Numbered from the stretch's first letter, positions 31,695 through 40,223 are shown. The stretch: DNA of 64,000 bases from Mayfieldus sp963781495 (GCA_963781495.1 CAWAFX010000002.1:124001-188000); one strand, 5' to 3'. The notes: generated from the letters alone by a model not told the origin. Program-made: numbers and translations.

Positions 31695-31883
31695 ATGCAG
31701 ACCTGTCCACAGACCGGCATCTCGATACCCGAATGCGCCTGCACCAGCTGCCTGCAGCGGCAGCTGGACGAGTTCGCGCCCGAACACATCCGGGTCCGCC
31801 GCCTCAAGGCCCAAGCGCCGGCTCACTCGCCGATCACCTTGATCACCAGACGCTTGGGCCGGCGTCCGTCGAACTCGGCATAG
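31695..31883 (+). CDS. Small Cys-rich protein
   Basis: A 62-residue frame with four cysteines in the first 20 residues: MQTCPQTGISIPECACTSC, then a helical LQRQLDEFAPEHIRVRR. The Cys spacing suggests metal binding or disulfides. The last 61 bp overlap the convergent YjbQ gene and look non-coding (ITLITRRLGRRPS), so the conserved part may be only about 40 residues. No family assigned. Confidence 0.42.
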   Translation: MQTCPQTGISIPECACTSCLQRQLDEFAPEHIRVRRLKAQAPAHSPITLITRRLGRRPSNSA

Positions 31884-32284
31884 AAGACCTGCTGCCAGGG
31901 GCCGAGGTCGAGCCTCCCGTCGGTGACCGGCAGGACCGCCTGCTGGTGGACGAGCAGGTTCTTCAGGTGGGCGTCGCCGTTGTCCTCGCCGCCGCGGTGA
32001 TGCCGGTAGTCGCCGCCCTCGGGCAGCAGCTTCTCGGCGACCTCGTTCGACGGGGGCTGCCAGCTCGGCGGCGCCAGCTTGTCCAGCCACTCCAGCGCGT
32101 CGGCCTGGATCCCGGGCTCGTCGTCGTTGACCCAGACGCCGGCGGTGATGTGCATCGCAGAGACCAGCGCCAGCCCTTCCTCGACGCCGGCTTCGTCGAC
32201 GGCCGCCTGCACGTCCTCGGTGATCCGGATCCATTCCCGCCGCTGTTCGGTGTTGAAGGTGCGGTAGACCGTGTTCGATTTCAT
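31823..32284 (-). CDS. YjbQ (UPF0047) family protein
   Basis: A 153-residue protein with the family's conserved blocks: LVSAMHITAGVWVNDDEPG, GEDNGDAHLKNLLVHQQAVLPV, and GPWQQVFYAEFDG near the C-terminus. The conserved His and Asp residues are believed to form an active site; weak thiamine-phosphate synthase activity has been reported for the family, and its true role is unsettled. Start ATG 32284 gives the standard length. Confidence 0.9.
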   Translation of the reverse strand: MKSNTVYRTFNTEQRREWIRITEDVQAAVDEAGVEEGLALVSAMHITAGVWVNDDEPGIQADALEWLDKLAPPSWQPPSNEVAEKLLPEGGDYRHHRGGEDNGDAHLKNLLVHQQAVLPVTDGRLDLGPWQQVFYAEFDGRRPKRLVIKVIGE

Positions 32285-32364
32285 CGCGCTCCTCGGTTGT
32301 TGGGGCCAGCTCGCATAACACCAATTGCGGCGGCCTTCGGCCGCCTGACCAATAGATTGACCCG

Positions 32365-33087
32365 ATGCCGGGCCTGCTCTCGATCGAACGCCGCGACGAG
32401 GTGGCGCTGGTCACCCTGCAGCGTCCCGAGAAGCGAAACGCGCTCTCGATCGACCTCCGGGTCGAGATCAGCGAGGCATTCGCGGGGCTGGGCGAGGACG
32501 ACGGGGTCGGCTGCATCGTTCTCACCGGGGCCGGCAGCGCCTTCTGCGCCGGCATGGACGTGACCCAGTTCGGCGGCGACCGCGAGAACAAGCAGCGCCT
32601 GGTCGAGACCTCGACCGCCGCCTTCGACGCGGTCGGCAGCTGCCGGCGCCCGACCGTGGCCGCCGTGAACGGGCCCGCGGTTGCCGGCGGCTTCGCGCTG
32701 GCACTGCTCTGCGACCTGCGGATCGCAGCCGAGAACGCGAGCTTCGGCTTCCCCGAGCTGCCGCGCGGGATCCCACCGTCCTATGCCTCCGCCCGGGCGG
32801 CGATGGGCCCGGCGCTGGCGGCGGAGATCACCCTCACCGGGCGCGTCTTCGACGCCGCCGAAGCGCAGCGGCTGGGGGTCGTCAACGAGGTCGTCGCCGA
32901 GGGGCACTCGGTCGAGCGGGCGCTCGCCGTCGCCGCCGGCATCGCCGCCGCGCCGCGGGGGGCGACGCTGGAGACCAAGCGCCGCATCCTGCTCGACCGC
33001 GAGCGCGACTTCGGCCCGCTGTTCGCAGAAGAGGCACGGCTTTTCCGCGAGACCCTGATGCAGGGCCCCGACGACGATGCCGCCTAG
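32365..33087 (+). CDS. Enoyl-CoA hydratase/isomerase family protein
   Basis: A 240-residue crotonase-fold protein. Visible features: LQRPEKRNALS, GAGSAFCAGMDVTQF (oxyanion loop), NGPAVAGGFALALLCDLRIA, and FGFPELPRGIPPSYASARAAMG with a Glu (FPEL) at the first catalytic Glu position. The second catalytic position reads Pro-Pro-Ser, which is atypical, so the protein may be an isomerase or hydrolase of the superfamily. It is 12 bp from the convergent M23 gene. Confidence 0.85.
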   Translation: MPGLLSIERRDEVALVTLQRPEKRNALSIDLRVEISEAFAGLGEDDGVGCIVLTGAGSAFCAGMDVTQFGGDRENKQRLVETSTAAFDAVGSCRRPTVAAVNGPAVAGGFALALLCDLRIAAENASFGFPELPRGIPPSYASARAAMGPALAAEITLTGRVFDAAEAQRLGVVNEVVAEGHSVERALAVAAGIAAAPRGATLETKRRILLDRERDFGPLFAEEARLFRETLMQGPDDDAA

Positions 33088-33099
33088 CCGCGGCGGCGC

Positions 33100-33669
33100 C
33101 TAGAGCGCGAAGTCCTGCAGCGGGTTGGGCTGATCCTCGAGCCGGTGCAGGAACTGCGTCGGGTCGAGCACCGGCCCGTAGGGGCTGCGGCCGCTGCGGA
33201 CCTCGAAGTGCAGGTGGTCCCCCCAGCAGGAGCCGGTGCAGCCGACCTCGCCGATCCTCTGCCCCATCCGGACCTTCTCGCCCTGCTTGACGAGCGCCGG
33301 CTCCAGCATGTGGAAGTAGTTGTAGGTGTGGCCGGCCGCGGGGTCGTAGATCGAGGCGAAGTTGCCGCGGCCACCGCTGTCGCCGGTCTCCAGCACAACG
33401 CCGTCGGCAACCGAGACGATCGGTGTCCCGGCGGCGATCAGCAGGTCCTGGCCCTCGTGGCCACGGCCGGCGTCGAGCCCGTCTCCGTACTCGGGCGTGC
33501 CGAGCAGCGGGAACGTCCTGCGCGGGAGCTGGATCACGCTCGCGACCCGCTTCGCCGCCGGCTGGGCGTCCGGCGAGTCGGACGCCGCCGACCCCCCCGC
33601 GAGGGTGGTCGCGGAGAATGTCAACGCCAAGACGGCCGCAACCGCGGCCGCTCTGTATCCGAGCCGCAC
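33100..33669 (-). CDS. M23-family peptidoglycan endopeptidase
   Basis: A secreted protein of 189 residues. GTG 33669 gives a compact signal peptide (VRLGYRAAAVAAVLALTFSATT) and is preceded by GGAGG; ATG 33732 would add 21 residues without a good ribosome site. The LytM/M23 zinc site is complete: His and Asp in GHEGQDLL, and HLHFE near the C-terminus. The enzyme should cut peptide cross-links in the wall. The Rpf-type gene lies just upstream on the same strand, so two wall-cutting enzymes are made together. Confidence 0.9.
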   Translation of the reverse strand: MRLGYRAAAVAAVLALTFSATTLAGGSAASDSPDAQPAAKRVASVIQLPRRTFPLLGTPEYGDGLDAGRGHEGQDLLIAAGTPIVSVADGVVLETGDSGGRGNFASIYDPAAGHTYNYFHMLEPALVKQGEKVRMGQRIGEVGCTGSCWGDHLHFEVRSGRSPYGPVLDPTQFLHRLEDQPNPLQDFAL

Positions 33670-33760
33670 GAAACCTCCAGGGAAGCTTTTCGCCGCCCTG
33701 GAGGTCAACACAGTCCGTGCCCGAGATTGCATGATCGCTTCCAGCCGCAGGAATGCGCGG

Positions 33761-34252
33761 CTAGCCGCAGACGGGCCAGGGGCTGGAGCCGGCGCGCTCG
33801 TAGAGGAGCGCCGCGCGGTAGTCCTGCTCGCGCTCGGACGCCGCGGCGGGATCGCCGTGGCCGCCGACCGATGCCCAGGTGCCGTAGTCGAACTGGTACT
33901 TGCCGCGGTAGGTGCCACCGGCCGAGATCGCGTGCGGGTCACCGCCCGACTCGCAATTGCCGATCGCGTCCAGGGTCGACTGTGAGATACCGCCGGGAAG
34001 GTGTGCGAAGCGGTGCTTGTGCCTGCGCTTCTTCTCGACCTGGATCTTGTGGACGCCGATCTCGATCGAATCGTGGAATTGCCGCGCCGAACGGGTCAGC
34101 GCCTTTGGCGCGACTCGCTTTGCCGCTGGGGCGCGGTTGGATTTGCCGGCCGCCTGCGAGCTCGTTCCTGAGCTCGCCGCGGTCGCCAGGGCCGGAAAAC
34201 CGATTCCGACTGCGACCGCGAACGCGGCTGGATAACGCCATCTGTCGAACAC
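33761..34252 (-). CDS. Resuscitation-promoting-factor-like transglycosylase
   Basis: A 163-residue secreted protein. The N-terminus is a signal peptide (YPAAFAVAVGIGFPALATAA) followed by a basic linker. The C-terminal 75 residues are an Rpf domain: IGNCESGGDPHAIS with the catalytic Glu, YRGKYQFDYGTWASVGG, and the closing WPVCG that forms the domain disulfide. Rpf enzymes cleave peptidoglycan and promote regrowth of dormant actinobacteria. The 300-bp upstream region contains a structured leader and a perfect CRP-type site. Confidence 0.9.
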   Translation of the reverse strand: MFDRWRYPAAFAVAVGIGFPALATAASSGTSSQAAGKSNRAPAAKRVAPKALTRSARQFHDSIEIGVHKIQVEKKRRHKHRFAHLPGGISQSTLDAIGNCESGGDPHAISAGGTYRGKYQFDYGTWASVGGHGDPAAASEREQDYRAALLYERAGSSPWPVCG

Positions 34253-34549
34253 GGAAGAACCACCTCCGTTCGTGCATCTATGGCCGGTCGGGCCCGCCCC
34301 GGTGGGCGTGCCACGGCCGCGCTTTTCCCGGCGCCGCGTGAGCGGTTCGGGAGAGGGCGACTAGTCCGGACCTCGCCCCGGCGGATTTCTCATGGAGCGC
34401 CCCCCAATAGGCGCTTGCCGGGGTCCTGTTCCGTGTAAGCGCGGCAGAGTGGCATGCCCGCCCCCCCATTTGTGTGATCGGCATCACAAAAAAGAGTCAT
34501 TCGCAACGAGGTCAGGCGTGGCGGCACCCCGGTTAGGCTGGAAACCTCG
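34253..34549. other. Divergent regulatory region of the Rpf-like gene
   Basis: This 297-bp region has no ORF of note. On the Rpf strand, RNA could fold into several GC-rich stems: CCCCGGC with GCCGGGG enclosing GCGCC with GGCGC, then GGCGA with TCGCC. They lie between about 34300 and 34440, followed by CCCGAACCGCTCACGCGG. Rpf and NlpC/M23 genes of actinobacteria often carry c-di-AMP (ydaO) riboswitches in this position. The match to that consensus here is weak, so I call it only a structured leader. Confidence 0.4.
34473..34488. promoter_or_regulatory. Perfect CRP/FNR-type palindrome
   Basis: TGTGA and TCACA flank the six bases TCGGCA, exactly matching the CRP consensus spacing. The site is 62 bp before the forward lipoate-ligase-family gene and 221 bp before the reverse Rpf-like gene, and is followed by an AAAAAA run. 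In mycobacteria the cAMP receptor protein Rv3676 activates rpfA, so a similar link is plausible. Confidence 0.65.
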
Positions 34550-35308
34550 ATGAGCGATTCCTTGCAACTGCTGCGCGACGGCTGCCGGCGCGACCCGGCC
34601 TTCGGAACCGCGCTTTCGGCCGCGATCCTGCGCCGGGTCGCGGCCGGGGAGCTTCCCGACACCGCCCGCCTGGGCACGCCTGGGCGCATCGTCACCTTCG
34701 GGCGCCGCGACGTCGTCGCCGACGGCTACCGGCAGGCCGTCGCGGCGGCTCGCGGCGCCGGCTATGAGGCGGTGGAACGGATCGCCGGCGGGCGTGCCGC
34801 CGCCTACAACGGGCGGGCGCTGAACCTCTCGCGCGCCAGCCGCGACTCCAACCCGGCCGGGGGCACCCAGGCCCGCTTCGCCGCGATGGCGGAGCTGGTC
34901 CGCGAGGCCCTGGCGGGGCTCGGCGTCGACGCCAGGGTCGGCGAAGTGCCCGGCGAGTACTGCCCGGGGGCGTTCAGCGTCAACGCCGGCGGGCGCCTGA
35001 AGCTGGCCGGGATCGGCCAGCGGATGATCAAGGGCGGCGCCCATGTCGGCTGCGTCGTCGTCTGCGGCGGCAGCGGGGAGCTGCGGGAGGTGCTGGTCCC
35101 GGTCTACGAGGCGCTCGGGATCGAGTGGGACCCGGCGACCACCGGCAGCGTCGAGGACGAGGTGCCGGGGATCGGCGCCGACGACGTCGAGGCCGCGATC
35201 CTGGCCGGATTGGAGAAGCGATTCCGGCTGCGCGAGGTCGAGGCCGACGAGGGCACGCTGGAGCTCGCGGCGCAGCTCGAGCCGCGCCACCGCCCGGCCC
35301 TGAAATGA
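34550..35308 (+). CDS. Lipoate/biotin protein ligase family protein
   Basis: A 252-residue BPL_LplA_LipB-domain protein. Features: the RIVTFGRRD block, ERIAGGRAAAYNGRALNLS, GEYCPGAFSVNAGGRLKLAGIGQRMI with the conserved Lys, and KGGAHVGCVVVC. These are the acyl-adenylate and lipoyl-Lys recognition regions of lipoate ligases and octanoyltransferases. The substrate protein is not evident. ATG 34550 is the first in-frame start. It overlaps nothing and ends 9 bp before the phosphopantetheinyl transferase. Confidence 0.8.
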   Translation: MSDSLQLLRDGCRRDPAFGTALSAAILRRVAAGELPDTARLGTPGRIVTFGRRDVVADGYRQAVAAARGAGYEAVERIAGGRAAAYNGRALNLSRASRDSNPAGGTQARFAAMAELVREALAGLGVDARVGEVPGEYCPGAFSVNAGGRLKLAGIGQRMIKGGAHVGCVVVCGGSGELREVLVPVYEALGIEWDPATTGSVEDEVPGIGADDVEAAILAGLEKRFRLREVEADEGTLELAAQLEPRHRPALK

Positions 35309-35317
35309 TCGGCTGCG

Positions 35318-36025
35318 ATGTCCGTAGGCCGGCCGCAGCCGAATCAGGTGGTCGAGGTATGGCGGGTTCCGCTCGACGCCGGTGAGCGCGCCGACGAGCT
35401 GCGCGCCCACCTCTCCGCCGACGAGCTGGAGCGGCTGCGGCGACTGCAGCGCTCCGAGGTCGGGCGGCGGTGGCTGGTCAGCCGCGGGGCGCTGCGCGAG
35501 ATCCTCGCGGCGCGGCTCGGGATCGCGCCGGACGAGGTGCGGATACGACTCGACGAGCACGGGCGTCCGCGGCTCGACCCCGAGGCTCACGGCGCCCAGC
35601 TCGACTTCAACCTCTCCCACTCCGCCGACCTGGCGCTGGTGGCGACGGCGACCGAGGCGCGGGTCGGCATCGACGTCGAGCGGCTGCGCCCTGGGCGCAA
35701 TCCGCTGCGGGTCGCCGACCGCTACTTCTCGGCCGCCGAGGTGGCGGCGCTGCGCGCCTTCCCGCCCGACGACCGACCGGCCGCCTTCCTGCGCTACTGG
35801 ACCGCCAAGGAGGCGCTGGCGAAGGGGCTCGGGCTCGGGCTGCAGGCCCCGCGCGGCGAGCTCGAGCTGGCGGTGATGCCCGCGGGGACGATGGTTCCGG
35901 TGCGGCTGGCGCAGGAGTGGCGGCTGGTCGAGCTGAGCGATCTGCCGAGCGGCTATCGCGGCACCCTTGCGGTCGACAACGAGGCGACGCCGATCGTCAC
36001 CCGCGACTGGCAGCCGCGCGGCTGA
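35318..36025 (+). CDS. 4'-phosphopantetheinyl transferase (Sfp type)
   Basis: A 235-residue Sfp-type transferase. The magnesium and substrate motifs are intact: FNLSHSADLALVA, VGIDVERL and RYWTAKEALAKGLG (the WxxKEAxxK signature). It moves phosphopantetheine from CoA onto carrier-protein serines. It follows a lipoate-ligase-family gene by 9 bp, so two protein-modifying enzymes are co-transcribed. No carrier protein or synthase gene is in the window. Confidence 0.92.
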   Translation: MSVGRPQPNQVVEVWRVPLDAGERADELRAHLSADELERLRRLQRSEVGRRWLVSRGALREILAARLGIAPDEVRIRLDEHGRPRLDPEAHGAQLDFNLSHSADLALVATATEARVGIDVERLRPGRNPLRVADRYFSAAEVAALRAFPPDDRPAAFLRYWTAKEALAKGLGLGLQAPRGELELAVMPAGTMVPVRLAQEWRLVELSDLPSGYRGTLAVDNEATPIVTRDWQPRG

Positions 36026-36078
36026 TCGCCTCAACGCGAAGGACCCGACGGTCATCTTCGACGCGCCGGGCCCGGGAA

Positions 36079-36437
36079 TGGAGACGGCCGGAATCGAACC
36101 GGCGTCCGCGGTCGCGTAACGAATGGCGTCTACAGGCTTAGCCGGCGCTTGGTTCTCGCTTCCCGCGTCCGCGCCGACAGGCGATAGCGGAGAGCAAAGC
36201 CCCCTTGAAAGTCCCCCGACGGCGAAGGCGAACCGCCGGAGCGAGCCCGTTTCTGAAGCCGGTGCCCCTCCCCACGGGCGAGGGAGGGCCGACTCTCACT
36301 GCTTAGCTTCTAACTAAGCGGCGAGGGCGAACTCATGGTCCGCACGTATTGGTTTTTCCCGGTTTTTTACGAGGCCTCCGGGAACCTCGACCTGCAACCG
36401 TTCGCACGATCGACCACGTCGAAACCATGTCGTCCCC
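36079..36437 (-). ncRNA. ssrA: Transfer-messenger RNA
   Basis: A one-piece tmRNA of 359 nt. The 5' end reads GGGGACGACATGGTTTCGAC and pairs with the 3' acceptor GTCTCCA, where CCA is encoded. The T arm is GGTTCGATTCC. The tag reading frame ends GAG TTC GCC CTC GCC GCT TAG (EFALAA), and the resume codon is best placed at GCG with A at position -4, giving the tag ADHEFALAA. Together with smpB and rnr at 45.6-47.8 kb it completes the trans-translation set. Confidence 0.97.
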
Positions 36438-36469
36438 GTGCTATGTGCAGCAATTTTACCGGGACTCGG

Positions 36470-37255
36470 CTAGCCGACCCGATTGGCGCTGATATCGGCG
36501 ACGAAGGGCCGCGTGCCCTCGACGACGTTGCCGACGATCCGCAGTTGCACGGCGGCGTCGGTGATCGTGCCGCTCAGCGTCGCGCCCTGGGCGATCGCGA
36601 ACTGGTTCGGGTAATAGCCGTACTGGTCCTGGCACGGGACCAGTTGCTGCGGCGCGGCGAGCAGGTTGTAGGCGGCTGACTCCTGGCGATGGTCCTGGAC
36701 CAGGGTGCCGCTGATCGCGTTGCCGCTCAGGGCGAGCTGCCAGTACTGGAGGATCACGCTGGGCGAGGTGCTGTTGAAGCGCAGGGCCGAGGCCAGCGAG
36801 ATCGCCCCCGGGGCGATGTTCTCGGCGGTGGTCGGCTCGCCGATGAAGAGGTGGATCGGGTTGTTCTCGTTTCCGACCGCGGGCGGTAGGTCCGGGCTCT
36901 CCCTGGTCGGCCGCAGCGGCGGGCCGACGGTGACCCCCGCCCGCACCTGGCTCTGGAAGGTGCCGAGGTCGCGGCCGCAGACGTCGAAGTAGTGGATCGT
37001 CGTCGTCATCGTGCCGGCGTAGTCGCGATCCGCCTGGTCAGCGGCGTGGCGGCGATGGCGGCGCTTGCAGGCGCGGCGCTTGTGGCGGGTCGGCTTGCGG
37101 TTGCACTTCCGGCGCCAGCCCGAGGCGGTGGCGATCGCCTCGCGGACCTGGGCGCTGATCCGATCGGCGGCCGGCTTGCCTTCGCCCGCTGCCGGCGCGG
37201 CCAGCAGCGCCAGGGCGAGGGCGGCGATGAGTGCGGACGAGATCGCGCGCTTCAA
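36470..37255 (-). CDS. Secreted protein of unknown function
   Basis: A 261-residue protein with a clear signal peptide (MKRAISSALIAALALALLAAPAAG). A Lys/Arg/His cluster (residues about 48-72: RRKCNRKPTRHKRR and following) contains two Cys. The rest is a beta-rich domain with DVCGRDLGTFQSQV, GNENNPIHLFIGE and VPCQDQYGYYPNQFAIAQGATL. The family is not recognised. The even Cys number suggests disulfides. Its stop lies 33 bp from the tmRNA 5' end on the same strand. Confidence 0.75.
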   Translation of the reverse strand: MKRAISSALIAALALALLAAPAAGEGKPAADRISAQVREAIATASGWRRKCNRKPTRHKRRACKRRHRRHAADQADRDYAGTMTTTIHYFDVCGRDLGTFQSQVRAGVTVGPPLRPTRESPDLPPAVGNENNPIHLFIGEPTTAENIAPGAISLASALRFNSTSPSVILQYWQLALSGNAISGTLVQDHRQESAAYNLLAAPQQLVPCQDQYGYYPNQFAIAQGATLSGTITDAAVQLRIVGNVVEGTRPFVADISANRVG

Positions 37256-37330
37256 GGTCCAATGACGGTATGGGCGATCGACCGGGCGTCAATACCGACA
37301 AGTCGAAAAAGGTCGGGGTAGGCTGGATCG

Positions 37331-38149
37331 GTGCCCCCGGACACCGGGTTTCCAGCCCAGGACGCCCACAACGACTTCTCGCGGGCCCGTCGCAGCAACA
37401 TCCTCTCCCGGGTGGCGACACGGCTGCGCCGCGCGCCCAGCGACATCGACCTGATCCTGCCCTTCGAGGAGGTGGTCGAAGCTCTCGGCCGGCGCGGCGA
37501 GCGACACCTCGGCCTGCAGACGATCGCGCTCGACTCGATCGTCGGCACCGTCGACCGCACCCGCGGCTTCGACCGCAGCTTCCGCCCCACCTCGGGCCAG
37601 GTCCGTGACCGCTGGGAGCGGATCGCGCGGGCCCAGCGGCAGGGGGAGCCGATGCCCCCGATCCAGGCCTACCGGATCGGCGACATGCACTTCGTCAAGG
37701 ACGGCCATCACCGGGTCTCGGTCGCCAAGGCGCAGGGGCGGCGCGAAATCGACGCCTACGTGACCGAAGTCCTGACCGAGGTCGACCCGGACCGCGGCCT
37801 GCGGCTCGCTGAGCTGCCGCTGAAGACCCACGAGCGCGTCTTTCACGAACGGGTGCCGCTGCCGCCCGAGGCCCGGGGGCGGATCAGCCTCTCCGACCCC
37901 CGCGACTACGCCGACCTCGCCGAGGGGGTCGAGGCCTGGGGCTTCCGGGCGATCCAGGCCTGCGGCGAGCCGATGAGCCGCGAGCAGGTGGCCGAGTCGT
38001 GGTTTCGCGAGGATTACGAGCCGATCATCGAGGCGCTGGCCGAGGCCGGGATGATCGGCGAGGAGACCGAGACCGAGGCCTACATGCGCACGGTCGGCGA
38101 GCGCTACCTATCGATGCCGCGGGCGGGCAAGGGGCAGGCTCAGGCCTAG
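37331..38149 (+). CDS. ParB/sulfiredoxin-like domain protein
   Basis: A 272-residue protein from GTG 37331. The centre carries a ParB-N/Srx-like motif: MPPIQAYRIGDMHFVKDGHHRVSVAKAQG, with the conserved GHHR turn. Flanking parts are helical and charged. Stand-alone proteins with this domain may act as nucleotidases or nucleases, but no role is established. There is no helix-turn-helix, so it is not a partition ParB. Its stop overlaps that of the convergent ABC ATPase by 3 bp. Confidence 0.75.
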   Translation: MPPDTGFPAQDAHNDFSRARRSNILSRVATRLRRAPSDIDLILPFEEVVEALGRRGERHLGLQTIALDSIVGTVDRTRGFDRSFRPTSGQVRDRWERIARAQRQGEPMPPIQAYRIGDMHFVKDGHHRVSVAKAQGRREIDAYVTEVLTEVDPDRGLRLAELPLKTHERVFHERVPLPPEARGRISLSDPRDYADLAEGVEAWGFRAIQACGEPMSREQVAESWFREDYEPIIEALAEAGMIGEETETEAYMRTVGERYLSMPRAGKGQAQA

Positions 38150-39330
38150 CCGGAGCCCTCGGTGGCCAGGTTTCGTCCCCCGTCGGGGTCGAAGAAATGC
38201 ATCTTGGTGGTGTCGAGCCAGAGCTCTGTCTCTTCGCCGCGCTTGACCTTGCTCTCGGGATCGAGGCGGGCGACGATCTGTCCCTCGCCGGAGCTGGGAA
38301 CCTCGCTGGCGCCCGAGTCCGCTGCCAGCTCGGACAGCTCGTCCGACTGGACCCCGGCTCCCTCGACCTCGAAGTAGACGTACTCCTCGGCGCCCAGCGA
38401 TTCGACGAGGTCGATCTTCGCCTTGAATGCGACGCCACGGCCGCGGGCGTCGTCGCCGATCATCGTGGCGTCCTCGAAGCTTTCGGGGCGCACACCGACG
38501 ATCACCGAGCCGCTGTGACTGCCGGCCCGCGCGCGTGCCTCCTCGTGCAGCTGGACCTCGCCGAGCGGGATCTTGACCACCCCATCCTGGAGCTCGCCGG
38601 GCATGAAGTTCATCGCCGGAGAGCCGATGAAGCCGGCGACGAAGAGATTTGTGGGGCTGTTGTAGAGCTCTGACGGCGGGCCCACCTGCTGCAGGACGCC
38701 GCTGCGCATCACCGCCACGCGATCGCCGAGCGTCATCGCTTCGGTCTGGTCGTGGGTCACATAGACCATCGTGGTCCCGAGACGCGACTGGATACGCGCC
38801 ACTTCGGTCCGCATCTGCACCCGCAGCTTGGCGTCGAGGTTGGACAGCGGCTCGTCCATCAGGAACGCCTTCGGATCGCGGACGATCGCCCGCCCCATCG
38901 CGACCCGCTGGCGCTGGCCGCCGGAGAGGTTCGCCGGCTTGCGGTCGAGGTGCTCGGTGAGGTCGAGGATCCGGGCGGCCTCCTCGACCTTTTCGGTCAC
39001 CTCCCCCTCGTCGACCTTGGCCAGCTTGAGCGGGAAGGCCATGTTCTCGCGCACGGTCATGTGCGGGTAGAGCGCGTAGTTCTGGAACACCATCGCGATG
39101 TCGCGATCCTTCGGTGCCAAGCCGTTGACGACGTCGTCGCCGATCTTCAGCTCCCCCTCGGTGATGTCCTCGAGGCCGGCGATCATCTTCAGCGCCGTCG
39201 ACTTGCCGCAGCCCGACGGGCCGACGAGGATCACGAACTCGCCGTCGTTGATCTCGAGGCTCATCTCCTTGACCGCCTCGAACCCGTCCGGGTAGCGCTT
39301 GGTCAGGTGGTCCAGCACGACTTGGGCCAT
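38146..39330 (-). CDS. Sugar ABC transporter ATP-binding protein (MalK/UgpC/SugC type)
   Basis: A 394-residue ATPase. Walker A GPSGCGKST, signature LSGGQRQRV, Walker B AFLMDEPLSNLDA and switch VTHDQTEAM are intact, and the C-terminal third is a TOBE regulatory domain with a final LDTTKMHFFD. An insert of about 50 residues rich in Ser/Glu/Gly lies in the TOBE part. ATPases of this type are often shared by several sugar importers. AAAGGAGG precedes ATG 39330. It is the last gene of a four-gene importer operon. Confidence 0.93.
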   Translation of the reverse strand: MAQVVLDHLTKRYPDGFEAVKEMSLEINDGEFVILVGPSGCGKSTALKMIAGLEDITEGELKIGDDVVNGLAPKDRDIAMVFQNYALYPHMTVRENMAFPLKLAKVDEGEVTEKVEEAARILDLTEHLDRKPANLSGGQRQRVAMGRAIVRDPKAFLMDEPLSNLDAKLRVQMRTEVARIQSRLGTTMVYVTHDQTEAMTLGDRVAVMRSGVLQQVGPPSELYNSPTNLFVAGFIGSPAMNFMPGELQDGVVKIPLGEVQLHEEARARAGSHSGSVIVGVRPESFEDATMIGDDARGRGVAFKAKIDLVESLGAEEYVYFEVEGAGVQSDELSELAADSGASEVPSSGEGQIVARLDPESKVKRGEETELWLDTTKMHFFDPDGGRNLATEGSG

Positions 39331-39343
39331 TCGAATTCCTCCT

Positions 39344-40186
39344 TTATCCCTTGACTGCGCCCGCTGTCAGGCCGGCGACGATGCGGCGCTGGAAGAACAG
39401 CACGAAAAGAATGATCGGAATCGTCACGATCACCGCCGCGGCGGCGATGTTGCCGGTCGGGGCGGTGAACTGGGATTCGCCGGTGAAGAAGGCGAGCGCC
39501 GCGGGGACGGTGCGGGCGTTGTTGGACGAGGTCAGGGTGATCGCGAAGAGAAAGTCGTTCCAGGCGAAGATGAAGACGAGGATCGCGGCGGTGAAGGTGC
39601 CGGGCGCGGCGAGCGGCAGGATCACCCGGCGAAAGGCCTGGAACGGGGTCGCGCCGTCGACCGCCGCCGCCTCCTCGAGATCCCAGGGGATCTCACGAAA
39701 GAAGGCGACCAGGGTGTAGATCGCCAGCGGCAGGGAGAAGGTCAGGTAGGGGATGATCAGGCCCAGATAGGTGTCGTAGAGGCCGATCGAGCGCCACATG
39801 TCGAACAGCGGCCCGACGGTCGAGATCTGCGGGAACATCGCGATCGCCAGCGCTCCGGCGAGGATCGCCGTCTTGCCGGGGAAGTCGAGCCGGGCGATCG
39901 CGTAGGCGGCGAAGGCCGCCAGGATGATCGCGATCGTGGTCGAGATCAGGGCGATCACGATCGAGTTGATCAGCGGGTGCAGGAAGGGGCTGTTGGTGAT
40001 CCCGCCGTCGAACAGCGTCTTGTAGTTGTCGAGGGTCCAATGGGCGGGGATGAAGCGCCCGTCGGTCACCGTCTCCGGGGTCTTGAAGGACAGCGAGATG
40101 ATCCAGATCACCGGGACCAGGGCGAAGATCAGGACGAACGTGATCGCGATCGACCAGAAGGCGTATTGGCGCGTGCCTCGCTGCAT
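39344..40186 (-). CDS. Sugar ABC transporter permease (MalG/SugB type)
   Basis: A 280-residue inner-membrane permease with six predicted helices. The EAA loop is EEAAAVDGATPFQAFRRVILPLAAPG, and the C-terminal FFQRRIVAGLTAGAVKG is the standard ending of MalG-type subunits. It lies 13 bp upstream of the ATPase and 37 bp downstream of the partner permease. Confidence 0.93.
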   Translation of the reverse strand: MQRGTRQYAFWSIAITFVLIFALVPVIWIISLSFKTPETVTDGRFIPAHWTLDNYKTLFDGGITNSPFLHPLINSIVIALISTTIAIILAAFAAYAIARLDFPGKTAILAGALAIAMFPQISTVGPLFDMWRSIGLYDTYLGLIIPYLTFSLPLAIYTLVAFFREIPWDLEEAAAVDGATPFQAFRRVILPLAAPGTFTAAILVFIFAWNDFLFAITLTSSNNARTVPAALAFFTGESQFTAPTGNIAAAAVIVTIPIILFVLFFQRRIVAGLTAGAVKG

Positions 40187-40223
40187 CGTCAGTGGCCTCC
40201 GGTCATGTTGAGGGCGGCGGCCA

